This document shows, one piece after another, positions 56,924 through 64,000 of a stretch of DNA of 64,000 bases (position 1 is the stretch's first letter; every line of letters starts with the position of its first letter). The stretch comes from an uncultured Paracoccaceae bacterium (GTDB lineage Bacteria; Pseudomonadota; Alphaproteobacteria; Rhodobacterales; Rhodobacteraceae), in the NCBI GenBank assembly GCA_947499635.1, contig CANMPD010000002.1:248001-312000 (forward strand), read 5' to 3'. The translations under genes and the position numbers were made by a program. Below the pieces are notes generated by a model. That model was not told the origin of the DNA. It saw only the letters and a list, made by a program, of their open reading frames with translations, and did not search any database.

Positions 56924-58552
56924 TTAGTGCCCGCCTAAAATTCCTGTTTTGACAGAATAATCTACAGCCAAACCGTATTCCGGATCATCATCTTGCTCGA
57001 CAACCAGATGGCCTGCGCGCGACAGGATCTGATGGCAATCTTTGCTTAGATGACGCAGCTGCACAGATTTTCCAGCCGCCTCATACTTTCCTGCCATAAC
57101 CTCGATCGCCTGAAGCGCGGATTGGTCCACCACCCGAGATGCCGCGAAATCTATGATCACCTGATCGGGATCGCCCGCCACGTCAAACAGCTCAATAAAC
57201 CCATCAGTAGACCCAAAGAACAGTGGACCCTGAATTTCATAAACTTTCGCGCCAGCTTCTGTCGTGCTGTCACGCGTCACCGCGTGAATGCGACGTGCAT
57301 TGTTCCACGCATAGGCCAAGGCCGAAACAATAACACCGACAACCACCGCCATCGCAAGGTCACTCATCACCGTAACAACAGTCACCAACACAATCACAAA
57401 AGCGTCCATCAAAGGCACTTTGGTCATGACCTTAAAGCTGTTCCAAGCAAAGGTGCCAATCACAACCATAAACATCACCCCAACGAGGGCCGCCAATGGG
57501 ATCTGTTCGATCAAAGGTGAGGCTGCAACGATAAACAAGAGCAAGAACAGCGCCGCGGCAATCCCTGCGATGCGGGTTCGGCCACCGGATTTCACATTGA
57601 TCATCGACTGACCAATCATGGCGCAACCACCCATACCGCCAAAGAACCCAGTCACAATGTTAGACGCGCCCTGAGCAATACATTCTTGACTTGCACCACC
57701 GCGCTTACCCGTGATCTCACCAACAAGATTGAGTGTCAGTAAACTCTCAATCAAGCCAATCGCCGCCAAAATCACCGAATAGGGCAAAATGATCTGAATA
57801 GTCTCCCAATTCAACGGCACCAGAGGCATATGAAACATTGGCAAGCCCCCTTCAATCGAGGCCATGTTGCCAACGCGCGGGACATCCAAACCAAATACAA
57901 TGACGATCAACGCAACAATACCAATGCCCGCCAAAGGTGCAGGAATTGCTTTGGTCACCTTAGGTGTAGCCCAAATAATGGCCATGGTTAGCCCCACGAG
58001 CCCAAGCATCAACGCCAATTGCGGGCCAGCCAACCATTGAGCACCACCATGACCGGACGCATCAGCAGAACCAGGAATTTTAAACTGCGTCAGCTGTGCG
58101 AGGAAGATCACAATTGCCAAGCCATTCACAAAGCCCAACATCACAGGATGTGGCACCAAACGGATGAACTTCCCCCAGTGCATCGCACCCGCGATTACTT
58201 GCAAAATCCCCATCAACACAACCGTAGCAAACAAATACTCAACACCATGCTGAGAGACGAGCGCGACCATAACAACAGCCAAGGCACCCGTCGCGCCAGA
58301 AATCATACCGGGGCGCCCACCAAATACAGCCGTAATAAGACCCACCATGAAAGCGGCATAAAGCCCAACAAGAGGATGCACCCCTGCCACAAAAGCAAAA
58401 GCCACAGCTTCGGGCACTAGGGCCAAAGCGACCGTCAAGCCTGAGAGGATTTCGGTGCGCACCCGCGCAACGCTAAAGCCCTCGTCTTGCATAATGGAAA
58501 GATTAGGCGGAGAAATTTGACTGGCCAAAAGGCCCAGTACACCACGTGACAT
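56924..58552 (-). CDS. SulP-family anion transporter with STAS domain
   Basis: 542 residues from the ATG at 58552; TTG at 58573 and ATG at 58492 are alternatives. The membrane part (about 20-420) has the SulP marks: SGLTVALALVPEAVAFAFVAGVHPLVGLYAAF and SLLTLNLVGEITGKRGGASQE, with Gly-rich GGMGGCAMIGQSMINVKSGGRTR. A STAS domain ends the protein (about 435-540; QVIIDFAASRVVDQSALQAIE). Members carry sulfate, bicarbonate or dicarboxylates; the substrate cannot be read here. It is divergent from mtnP. Confidence 0.9.
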   Translation of the reverse strand: MSRGVLGLLASQISPPNLSIMQDEGFSVARVRTEILSGLTVALALVPEAVAFAFVAGVHPLVGLYAAFMVGLITAVFGGRPGMISGATGALAVVMVALVSQHGVEYLFATVVLMGILQVIAGAMHWGKFIRLVPHPVMLGFVNGLAIVIFLAQLTQFKIPGSADASGHGGAQWLAGPQLALMLGLVGLTMAIIWATPKVTKAIPAPLAGIGIVALIVIVFGLDVPRVGNMASIEGGLPMFHMPLVPLNWETIQIILPYSVILAAIGLIESLLTLNLVGEITGKRGGASQECIAQGASNIVTGFFGGMGGCAMIGQSMINVKSGGRTRIAGIAAALFLLLFIVAASPLIEQIPLAALVGVMFMVVIGTFAWNSFKVMTKVPLMDAFVIVLVTVVTVMSDLAMAVVVGVIVSALAYAWNNARRIHAVTRDSTTEAGAKVYEIQGPLFFGSTDGFIELFDVAGDPDQVIIDFAASRVVDQSALQAIEVMAGKYEAAGKSVQLRHLSKDCHQILSRAGHLVVEQDDDPEYGLAVDYSVKTGILGGH

Positions 58553-58835
58553 ATAGGTACCCTGTGATCGCAAAGAAAGGAGAGTTCATTCTCCGATACC
58601 GGTAAAGTGCGTGCGATACAAGGACGCACAGAGGATAGGCTTGAAATACAGCACATCTTCAAGGCACCCTTGTCGTTGCGAGCGGCATATTCACAACATA
58701 TGTCGTTGCCGGCTCTACTATTTCTTGCGTTTTACACATCCGATTTGACAGGCCCTTAGCAATCTCGCTTAATATTATTTTGTAAACATACTGGTGCGAA
58801 TTGTTAAAATTCGAACATTTTAGAGGTGTGCGTGT

Positions 58836-59711
58836 ATGCAAGAGACTATGATTGCCGTGATTGGCGGCTCTGGCATTTATGATATAGACGGCCTCGAAAA
58901 CTCAGCTTGGGTCACTGTTGAGACGCCCTGGGGTCCACCATCCGACCAGATTTTGACCGGGCAATTAGGCGGCGTAAAAATGGCCTTTTTACCCCGACAC
59001 CGCCGCGGGCATGTTCTGTCACCGACCGATATCCCACATAAAGCCAATATTGATGCTTTAAAACGTTTAGGAGTGACGGATGTGGTCGCTGTCTCCGCCT
59101 GTGGTTCATTTCGTGAAGAATACGCCCCTGGTGATTTCGTTATCGTAGATCAGTTCATTGATAGGTCCTTTGACCGTGACAGGAGTTTTTTCGGAACCGG
59201 CTGCGTCGCCCATGTGTCACTTGCACACCCAACCTGCTCACGCTTGTCAAAAGCTTGCATCACCGCCGCACAAAGCACAGGAATTACCGTACACCGTGGC
59301 GGCACATATATGTGCATGGAAGGTCCGCAATTCTCGACCCTAGCGGAATCGAAACTTTACCGAGATGTTTGGGGATGCGATGTGATCGGCATGACAAACA
59401 TGCCCGAAGCAAAATTGGCGCGCGAAGCTGAGCTCTGCTATGCCTCTATCGCAATGGTTAGCGACTATGACAGCTGGCACCCAGATCACGGCGACGTTGA
59501 AGTTTCAGATATCATCTCAACACTTTGGGCAAACGCATCCAAAGGGCGCGCACTTATTACGGCACTGCCAGCGTTGCTGGGATCACAGCGCGTGGCATGT
59601 GAACAAAAATGTGACCGTGCGCTCGACAATGCGATTATGACAGCACCAAACAACCGTGACGCAGGCCTATTGGCCAAACTTGACGCGGTCGCCGGACGCG
59701 TTTTACCCTAA
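58836..59711 (+). CDS. mtnP: S-methyl-5'-thioadenosine phosphorylase
   Basis: Phosphorolyses methylthioadenosine, from SAM-dependent reactions, to adenine and methylthioribose 1-phosphate. 291 residues: GGSGIYDIDGLE at the start, phosphate-binding RHRRGHVLSPTDIPHKAN, ACGSFREEYAPGDFVI, and substrate-binding GGTYMCMEGPQFSTLAES followed by GMTNMPEAKLAREAELCYA and SDYDSWH. All are class signatures. The ATG at 58836 begins MQETMIAVIGG. The released adenine can be salvaged by the apt enzyme about 570 nt downstream, on the same strand. Confidence 0.95.
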   Translation: MQETMIAVIGGSGIYDIDGLENSAWVTVETPWGPPSDQILTGQLGGVKMAFLPRHRRGHVLSPTDIPHKANIDALKRLGVTDVVAVSACGSFREEYAPGDFVIVDQFIDRSFDRDRSFFGTGCVAHVSLAHPTCSRLSKACITAAQSTGITVHRGGTYMCMEGPQFSTLAESKLYRDVWGCDVIGMTNMPEAKLAREAELCYASIAMVSDYDSWHPDHGDVEVSDIISTLWANASKGRALITALPALLGSQRVACEQKCDRALDNAIMTAPNNRDAGLLAKLDAVAGRVLP

Positions 59712-60277
59712 AACAGCATCAGGAAGCGTCATTTAAAATACTCACATCAGGGCAGAAATATGCATTAGCGGCCCAATACCCTCTGACCAACATCGCCCTG
59801 ATCAAAGTTTTAATGATCTCTGTGTTTCTTCACAAAATGACGGATAAATCCACGAATTTCTCGGGCTGCACTTGTGTCGAGCTCTTTGCATAACTCAACA
59901 AATTCATCCCTCTCGACCTTACCCAAGCGCAGAATCAATTGGCTGTCTTTCTTTTTATTATTCTCAGTATTTTTGATTTTCTTAGTCACGATTGACTGAA
60001 CCTTATTGGCATACGTTACTTGTATATACCTTCGAAATACAATCGAGATACATTTCTGTACGTAGTATTTTTCAATTTATGAAGAAACCTCATCATAAAC
60101 CCATTTGTTGTGCGAACGCCCGGACACACGGCCATTAAGCCCAGTTCCATAATCTTTGCCGGGATAAATCTTCGCTTGCAACGGCCTGCGTGATCAGCCA
60201 CATGGCAATCGCCTACTGTGACGTCGTATTCATGCAAAATCACAGTGATCGTTGCCAGTCTAATCAGGTGTCCCACT
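59712..60277. other. mtnP-apt intergenic region
   Basis: About 570 bases on the plus strand without a plus-strand gene. It contains the minus-strand 59-codon ORF (59810-59989) and an AT-rich stretch. A longer minus-strand frame at 60016-60285 overlaps apt, has no family signature and is thought to be a shadow. The apt promoter is presumed in 60000-60270. Confidence 0.5.
59810..59989 (-). CDS. Small ribbon-helix-helix-like protein
   Basis: 59 residues, a reading frame of 60 codons from a GTG at 59989 to TAA at 59810. The N-terminus is Lys/Asn-rich; then a beta-strand-like SQLILRLGK is followed by two helices (ERDEFVELCKELDT and SAAREIRGFIRHFVKKH). That strand-helix-helix order is the ribbon-helix-helix fold of CopG/Arc-type DNA-binding proteins. 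AAGG lies about 11 nt upstream. No toxin gene is next to it. The call rests on pattern only; the family name is inferred. Confidence 0.6.
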   Translation of the reverse strand: MTKKIKNTENNKKKDSQLILRLGKVERDEFVELCKELDTSAAREIRGFIRHFVKKHRDH

Positions 60278-60829
60278 ATGACCAAGTCTCAGAACCATAC
60301 AAAAACCGTCAAAGACTACATTCGGACCATTGTTGATTTCCCCCATGAAGGCATTATGTTTCGCGATGTTACGACATTGTTTTCAGATCCGTGCGGGTTT
60401 CGCATGGCCGTTGATCAGATGTTGCACCCTTATGCTGGAATACAAATCGACAAAGTCGCCGGACTTGAAGCACGTGGCTTTATCTTAGGCGGAGCCATAG
60501 CACACCAATTGGGTGCAGGCTTTGTCCCGATTCGTAAAAAAGGCAAGCTCCCCGGAGAAACCATCGAACAAGATTATAAGCTTGAATATGGCGAAGCAAC
60601 GATCGAGCTGCATAAGGACGCAATACAACCAGGTGAAAGGATCTTGCTGGTTGATGACCTTCTCGCAACCGGAGGGACAGCAGATGCCGGGATCAAACTC
60701 ATCCACCGTTTAGGTGGCGATATCTTAGCCTGTTCGTTTATTATCGACTTACCAGAACTGGGCGGCCGCAAGTTGCTGGAAAGCAAAGGTATGAATATCG
60801 ATATCTTATGCGAATTTGACGGCCTCTGA
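60278..60829 (+). CDS. apt: Adenine phosphoribosyltransferase
   Basis: Makes AMP from adenine and PRPP. From the ATG at 60278 (AGGTG 8 nt upstream) it has 183 residues, starting [18 protein letters not shown]. Motifs are intact: [43 protein letters not shown], and the PRPP loop [17 protein letters not shown]. The reading from 60218 adds 20 unsupported residues. With mtnP upstream it completes the salvage of adenine from methylthioadenosine. Confidence 0.95.
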   Translation: MTKSQNHTKTVKDYIRTIVDFPHEGIMFRDVTTLFSDPCGFRMAVDQMLHPYAGIQIDKVAGLEARGFILGGAIAHQLGAGFVPIRKKGKLPGETIEQDYKLEYGEATIELHKDAIQPGERILLVDDLLATGGTADAGIKLIHRLGGDILACSFIIDLPELGGRKLLESKGMNIDILCEFDGL

Positions 60830-60873
60830 TATCGCCTTTTAGACGTTGATAGCGACCGCCACGCTCGTCCACG

Positions 60874-62289
60874 TTACGACAACACAGCGCCCGGATTCAT
60901 AATGCCATTTGGATCAAGGGCGTTTTTGATGGCACGCATGGCTGCCAATTTGGTCGGGTCACCGTATGTCTTGAGATCCTCTACCTTAAGGCGTCCTATC
61001 CCATGTTCGGCACTCATCGATCCATTATATTCATGGACGAGATCATGAATAACCCGCTTCACCTCTTTGCGCAGAGCATCGTATTCCTGTCGTGATCGAC
61101 CTTCAGCGGGAAAGACATTGTAATGTAAGTTACCATCACCCAAATGCCCAAAACAGTTGACCCGCAATTCTGGGTCCAAAGCTGCGATGGCTGCCCATCC
61201 TGCCGGAATAAAGTCAGGTATACGTGAAATCGGGATCGAAATATCGTGGCTAGAGACCGACCCAATCAGTCTGTTAGCCTCCGGAATGTTTTCACGCACA
61301 GCCCATAATTCCTGCCGCTGGTTCTCAGACTGTGCAATTACACCATCGTCACACAGACCTGCCTCAAGTGCTGCACAAAAGAGCGCTTCCAGCTGCCCTT
61401 CAGCCCCGTCTGCCGCTTGTGCCACCCCCAAGTCAATAAGAACACACCATTCAGGTAAGGTCTCAAAGGGTTTGCGCACCTGAGGCATCATTTCAGCCAA
61501 AAAGGCAAGACCTTGACGATGGATCAATTCAAAAGCGCTCACACCTTCTCCCACCATCTGTCGCGCCATCGATAACAAATCAATCGCCGCCTGCACGTCT
61601 CTCACGGTAAAGATTGCGGTTCCTTCACTCGCGGGCACCGGCGACAATTTCAGGGCCGCAGCTGTGATAATGCCCAATGTGCCTTCGGCACCGATCAATA
61701 GGTTTTTCAGGTCGTAGCCCGTGTTGTCCTTACGTAGCCTCGATAATCCATGCCAAATTTCACCATTGGGCAGGACGGCCTCTAAACCTAAACATAAATC
61801 GCGTGCATTGCCGTAACGTAATACATTAACACCGCCAGCGTTGGTCGCTAGATTTCCGCCAATCCGTGCTGTGCCCTCCGCTGCTAAAGACAGCGGAAAC
61901 AAACGCTCAACTTGTGTAGCAGCTGCCTGAACATTTGCCAGTATCGCACCGGCCTCAACCACAAGCACATTCTCATCAGGATAAACTGCCCGAATGGCTG
62001 TCATACGCTCTAACGACAAAATCAAGGGTGCTGGTCCATCAGACAGTAATTGTCCCGCCACCAGGCCAGTCCCCCCCCCATAGGGTACCACACCCACACG
62101 GGCTGCCTGCGCGGCCTGGACAATCGTGGCTACCTCCTCGACAGTGCGGGGCCGCGCCACCGCCGCTGCTGTACCATGGTAGCGCCCGCGCGGCTCTTCT
62201 AAATATGTAGATGTCGCAGGTCCCAATGTGCCGTCTGGCAAGCGACCTGCCAGAGCTTCAAGAAAAGCCTCATCCGCGACATTCAACAT
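60874..62289 (-). CDS. FAD-linked 2-hydroxyacid dehydrogenase (GlcD/D-LDH-like)
   Basis: 471 residues from an ATG at 62289 (GAGGAAA upstream). The FAD-binding PCMH domain is clear: RPRTVEEVATIVQAAQAARVGVVPYGGGTGLVAGQ, GTARIGGNLATNAGGVNVLRYGNARDL, and NLLIGAEGTLGIITAAALKLSP. The C-terminal FAD-oxidase domain ends in FGHLGDGNLHYNVFP and SAEHGIGRLK. This is the glycolate oxidase GlcD/D-lactate dehydrogenase/D-2-hydroxyglutarate dehydrogenase group; which substrate is unclear. No glcE or glcF lies beside it. It is downstream of the GNAT gene on the minus strand. Confidence 0.9.
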   Translation of the reverse strand: MLNVADEAFLEALAGRLPDGTLGPATSTYLEEPRGRYHGTAAAVARPRTVEEVATIVQAAQAARVGVVPYGGGTGLVAGQLLSDGPAPLILSLERMTAIRAVYPDENVLVVEAGAILANVQAAATQVERLFPLSLAAEGTARIGGNLATNAGGVNVLRYGNARDLCLGLEAVLPNGEIWHGLSRLRKDNTGYDLKNLLIGAEGTLGIITAAALKLSPVPASEGTAIFTVRDVQAAIDLLSMARQMVGEGVSAFELIHRQGLAFLAEMMPQVRKPFETLPEWCVLIDLGVAQAADGAEGQLEALFCAALEAGLCDDGVIAQSENQRQELWAVRENIPEANRLIGSVSSHDISIPISRIPDFIPAGWAAIAALDPELRVNCFGHLGDGNLHYNVFPAEGRSRQEYDALRKEVKRVIHDLVHEYNGSMSAEHGIGRLKVEDLKTYGDPTKLAAMRAIKNALDPNGIMNPGAVLS

Positions 62290-62339
62290 TTCATTTCCTC
62301 AATTTTGTAGATGATATGCGCACACAACTATAACAGACC

Positions 62340-62924
62340 CTATCTGGCTTTCGCACGTCCCCTACGATCATTACGCAGTGCCGCATATAACACATGTGTT
62401 CGCCAACGACCGTCGATTTGCAAATAAGACTGTGCCACACCTTCGTATTTAAAGCCCGCCCCTTCGAGCAATCCTCGCGATGGTGCGTTTTCAGGAAGAC
62501 AAGCGGCCTCAATCCGACTGAGATCCAGACGGATAAAAGCATGGTGCACAACGGCATCGATTGCTTCGCGCATGTAGCCTTCGCGTGTATACCCTCGTCC
62601 AGTCCAATAGCCGATCGTACCTGCCATCGCAGGACCACGGCGGATATTATCCATTGTCACAGCCCCTACCAGCCGTTGATCTTCGCGGCGGAATAAAAAC
62701 AATGGCAGTGCCGTGCCTTGGGAAATTGATCGTTGTGCCCAATAAACTCGATTGGTGAAACTCTTGCGGGTCAAATGTTCTGCAGACCAGCTTGGCTCCC
62801 ACGGAACAAGGTGATCTTGGCTATGTTGTCGCAACGTAGCCCAAGATCGAAAATCACCATGAACCGGGGGACGCAAAACCAATCGCTCAGTGTCCAGCCG
62901 AAGTTTCCGACGGGAAAGTAGCAT
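62340..62924 (-). CDS. GNAT acetyltransferase, RimJ/RimL-like
   Basis: 194 residues from an ATG at 62924, which overlaps the M16 peptidase stop. The RimJ-like pattern is clear: LDTERLVLRPPVHGDFRSWATLR at the N-terminus, LVGAVTMDNIRRGPAMAGTIGYWTGRGYTREGYMREAI, and ENAPSRGLLEGAGFKYEG. The acetyl-CoA loop is RGYTREGYM. It probably acetylates a ribosomal protein N-terminus, by family; not shown. Translationally coupled with the upstream peptidase. Confidence 0.9.
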   Translation of the reverse strand: MLLSRRKLRLDTERLVLRPPVHGDFRSWATLRQHSQDHLVPWEPSWSAEHLTRKSFTNRVYWAQRSISQGTALPLFLFRREDQRLVGAVTMDNIRRGPAMAGTIGYWTGRGYTREGYMREAIDAVVHHAFIRLDLSRIEAACLPENAPSRGLLEGAGFKYEGVAQSYLQIDGRWRTHVLYAALRNDRRGRAKAR

Positions 62925-64000
62925 CAGCTCACGCGCCTGCCTTGAAGATCTCCAAGTCGTGGCGCGGCACCCATTGGCCCATATAAGGCCAACGCCATCG
63001 GCGCCTGTCTCGCCACCTGCGCCGCCATTGCCCGTACATCCGCCGTGGTAACTGCGTCGATCTTGGCAACCGTTGCTTCAAGCGTCGGAACAGTGTCCCA
63101 GATCTGCACCAGACGCGCCAAACGTTCCGCACGATTTGACGGGCTTTCTAACCCCATCAACATACCAGCCTTCATCTGCACACGGGCCCGTTCTACTTCG
63201 GAATCCGACATATCATCTGCTGCGCGGCACATTTCGTCCATGGTGATTTCGGCCAGTTCAGTCAGCTGCTCACCTGAAGTGCCCGCGTAAACCGTTGTCA
63301 CGCCACTGTCTTCATGTGCGCCTGCCTGGGCAAAAATCGTATAACACAACCCACGCTTTTCCCGCACTTCCTGGAAAAGACGTGAAGACATGCCCCCACC
63401 CATTGCTGCGGTATAAATTTGCGCTGCGTAAATTGCATCGTCACGATAGCTTGGACTTTCAAACGCGAGGGCAAAATGCGCTTGTTCCAGCGATTTGTCT
63501 TGACGCACTTCACCACCAACAAATCGTGCAACCTCGGGCGTGCTTAATGGTTTTGGTGCCATATCACCAAACATGTCCTGCGCCATTTTAACAAGCAGAT
63601 CATGATCCACAGCGCCCGCCGCGGACAAGGTCATCTGCCCGGGGCCATAGTGTTGCGCAACGAACCCCTGCAGATCTTCACGGCAGAATGCCTGCACCCG
63701 CTCTGCCGGACCCAATATAGAACGACCAATAGCCTGTTCAGGATAACATTTCTCCTGAAGCCAATCGAAAATAATATCATCTGGTGTGTCCAGAGATTGG
63801 CCAATTTCTTGCAAAATCACGCCACGCTCGGTCTCGATTTCGCGGGTATCAAACACAGGATTACGCACAATGTCGCCAATGACATCCAACGCCAAAGCCA
63901 CATCATCCTTGAGGACCCGCGCGTAATAGGCCGTAACCTCGCGACTGGTGTAGGCGTTGATATACCCCCCCACATCCTCAATAGCCTCGGCGATTTCCAA
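62924..64000 (-). CDS. M16-family peptidase (5' end cut by window edge)
   Basis: 358 codons to the stop at 62924; the start lies beyond the right edge. The visible part begins after the HxxEH zinc motif: DVGGYINAYTSREVTAYYARVLKDDV, the third ligand Glu region ETERGVILQEIG, then KRGLCYTIFAQAG (as REKRGLCY) and a C-terminal domain with MGGGMSSRLFQEVR. These are the marks of the mitochondrial-processing-peptidase-like bacterial M16 group. Whether the HxxEH is intact cannot be seen. It overlaps the GNAT start by one base. Confidence 0.88.
   Translation of the reverse strand: MEIAEAIEDVGGYINAYTSREVTAYYARVLKDDVALALDVIGDIVRNPVFDTREIETERGVILQEIGQSLDTPDDIIFDWLQEKCYPEQAIGRSILGPAERVQAFCREDLQGFVAQHYGPGQMTLSAAGAVDHDLLVKMAQDMFGDMAPKPLSTPEVARFVGGEVRQDKSLEQAHFALAFESPSYRDDAIYAAQIYTAAMGGGMSSRLFQEVREKRGLCYTIFAQAGAHEDSGVTTVYAGTSGEQLTELAEITMDEMCRAADDMSDSEVERARVQMKAGMLMGLESPSNRAERLARLVQIWDTVPTLEATVAKIDAVTTADVRAMAAQVARQAPMALALYGPMGAAPRLGDLQGRRVS

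Noticed and set aside
60016..60285. 89-codon minus-strand frame between mtnP and apt
   Set aside because: It overlaps the apt start region, has no family pattern, and its codon use looks like AT-rich intergenic DNA.

Overview
The window is a continuous piece of chromosome from an alphaproteobacterium of the Rhodobacteraceae, most likely a marine Roseobacter-group organism of roughly balanced base composition. The evidence is the set of lineage-typical neighbourhoods and families: ftsY - DMT permease - ispZ/yciB, glyQ - small membrane protein - glyS - PEP-utilising enzyme, hsp20 - DUF1150, folB - folP - glmM, hflK - hflC - degP, metZ behind a SAM-II riboswitch, and several small protein families common in Rhodobacterales. 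I see no prophage, insertion sequence, integron, CRISPR array, rRNA operon or plasmid replication gene. The window is almost entirely core genome, with one tRNA gene. Both ends cut a gene: ptsP loses its 3' end at the left edge, and an M16 peptidase loses its 5' end at the right edge.

Layout. 1-5 kb: ptsP, lysC, trkH and a protein with a basic, histone H1-like tail, all on the minus strand. 5-12 kb: folE2, metZ with its SAM-II riboswitch and a hairpin terminator, ispZ, a DMT permease, ftsY and xseA, all minus; purD diverges from xseA. 13.9-20 kb: a 2Fe-2S ferredoxin, a peptidoglycan-binding lipoprotein, a Crp/Fnr regulator, and the membrane proteostasis set hflK-hflC-degP. 20-25 kb: glutathione reductase, rpiA, a GST overlapping sdaA, and thiamine pyrophosphokinase. 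25.6-32.7 kb: a very acidic 725-residue protein, a PhzF-like protein, acnB, and a heat-shock operon (hsp20-DUF1150) behind a recognisable RpoH promoter. 33-37 kb: a YdcH-like protein, a GGDEF-EAL protein, the purEK operon and an orphan phnM-like gene. 38-44 kb: tRNA-Val(UAC), a secreted esterase, a divergent ahpD-like/tetR pair with twin operators, and glmM-folP-folB. 44-54 kb: a SleB-type hydrolase, a PPDK-like enzyme with a diverged ATP-grasp domain, glyS/glyQ, a SPOR-peptidoglycan-binding-trypsin-fold protein that looks catalytically dead, and an SDR/DUF1178 pair. 54-64 kb: EcsC, two GNAT enzymes, a flavin reductase, a SulP transporter, mtnP and apt, a short ribbon-helix-helix-like ORF, an FAD-linked dehydrogenase and the M16 peptidase.

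Metabolic links: lysC and metZ belong to aspartate-family amino-acid synthesis, with metZ apparently SAM-repressed; mtnP and apt recycle the methylthioadenosine and adenine made when SAM is used; folE2, folB and folP are three folate-pathway steps; purD, purE and purK are three purine steps. hflKC, degP, hsp20, the dead protease and SleB serve envelope and protein quality control.

No unmistakable new multi-gene system was found. The most interesting items are single-gene or regulatory oddities: the pseudo-protease, the ATP-grasp-degenerate PPDK paralogue beside glyS, the FolB fusion with a kinase-like C-terminal domain, the acidic 725-residue protein, the SAM-II/terminator arrangement, the twin tetR operators and the unlisted 59-codon ORF. 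Motif and hairpin positions were read by eye; no database search or folding was run.
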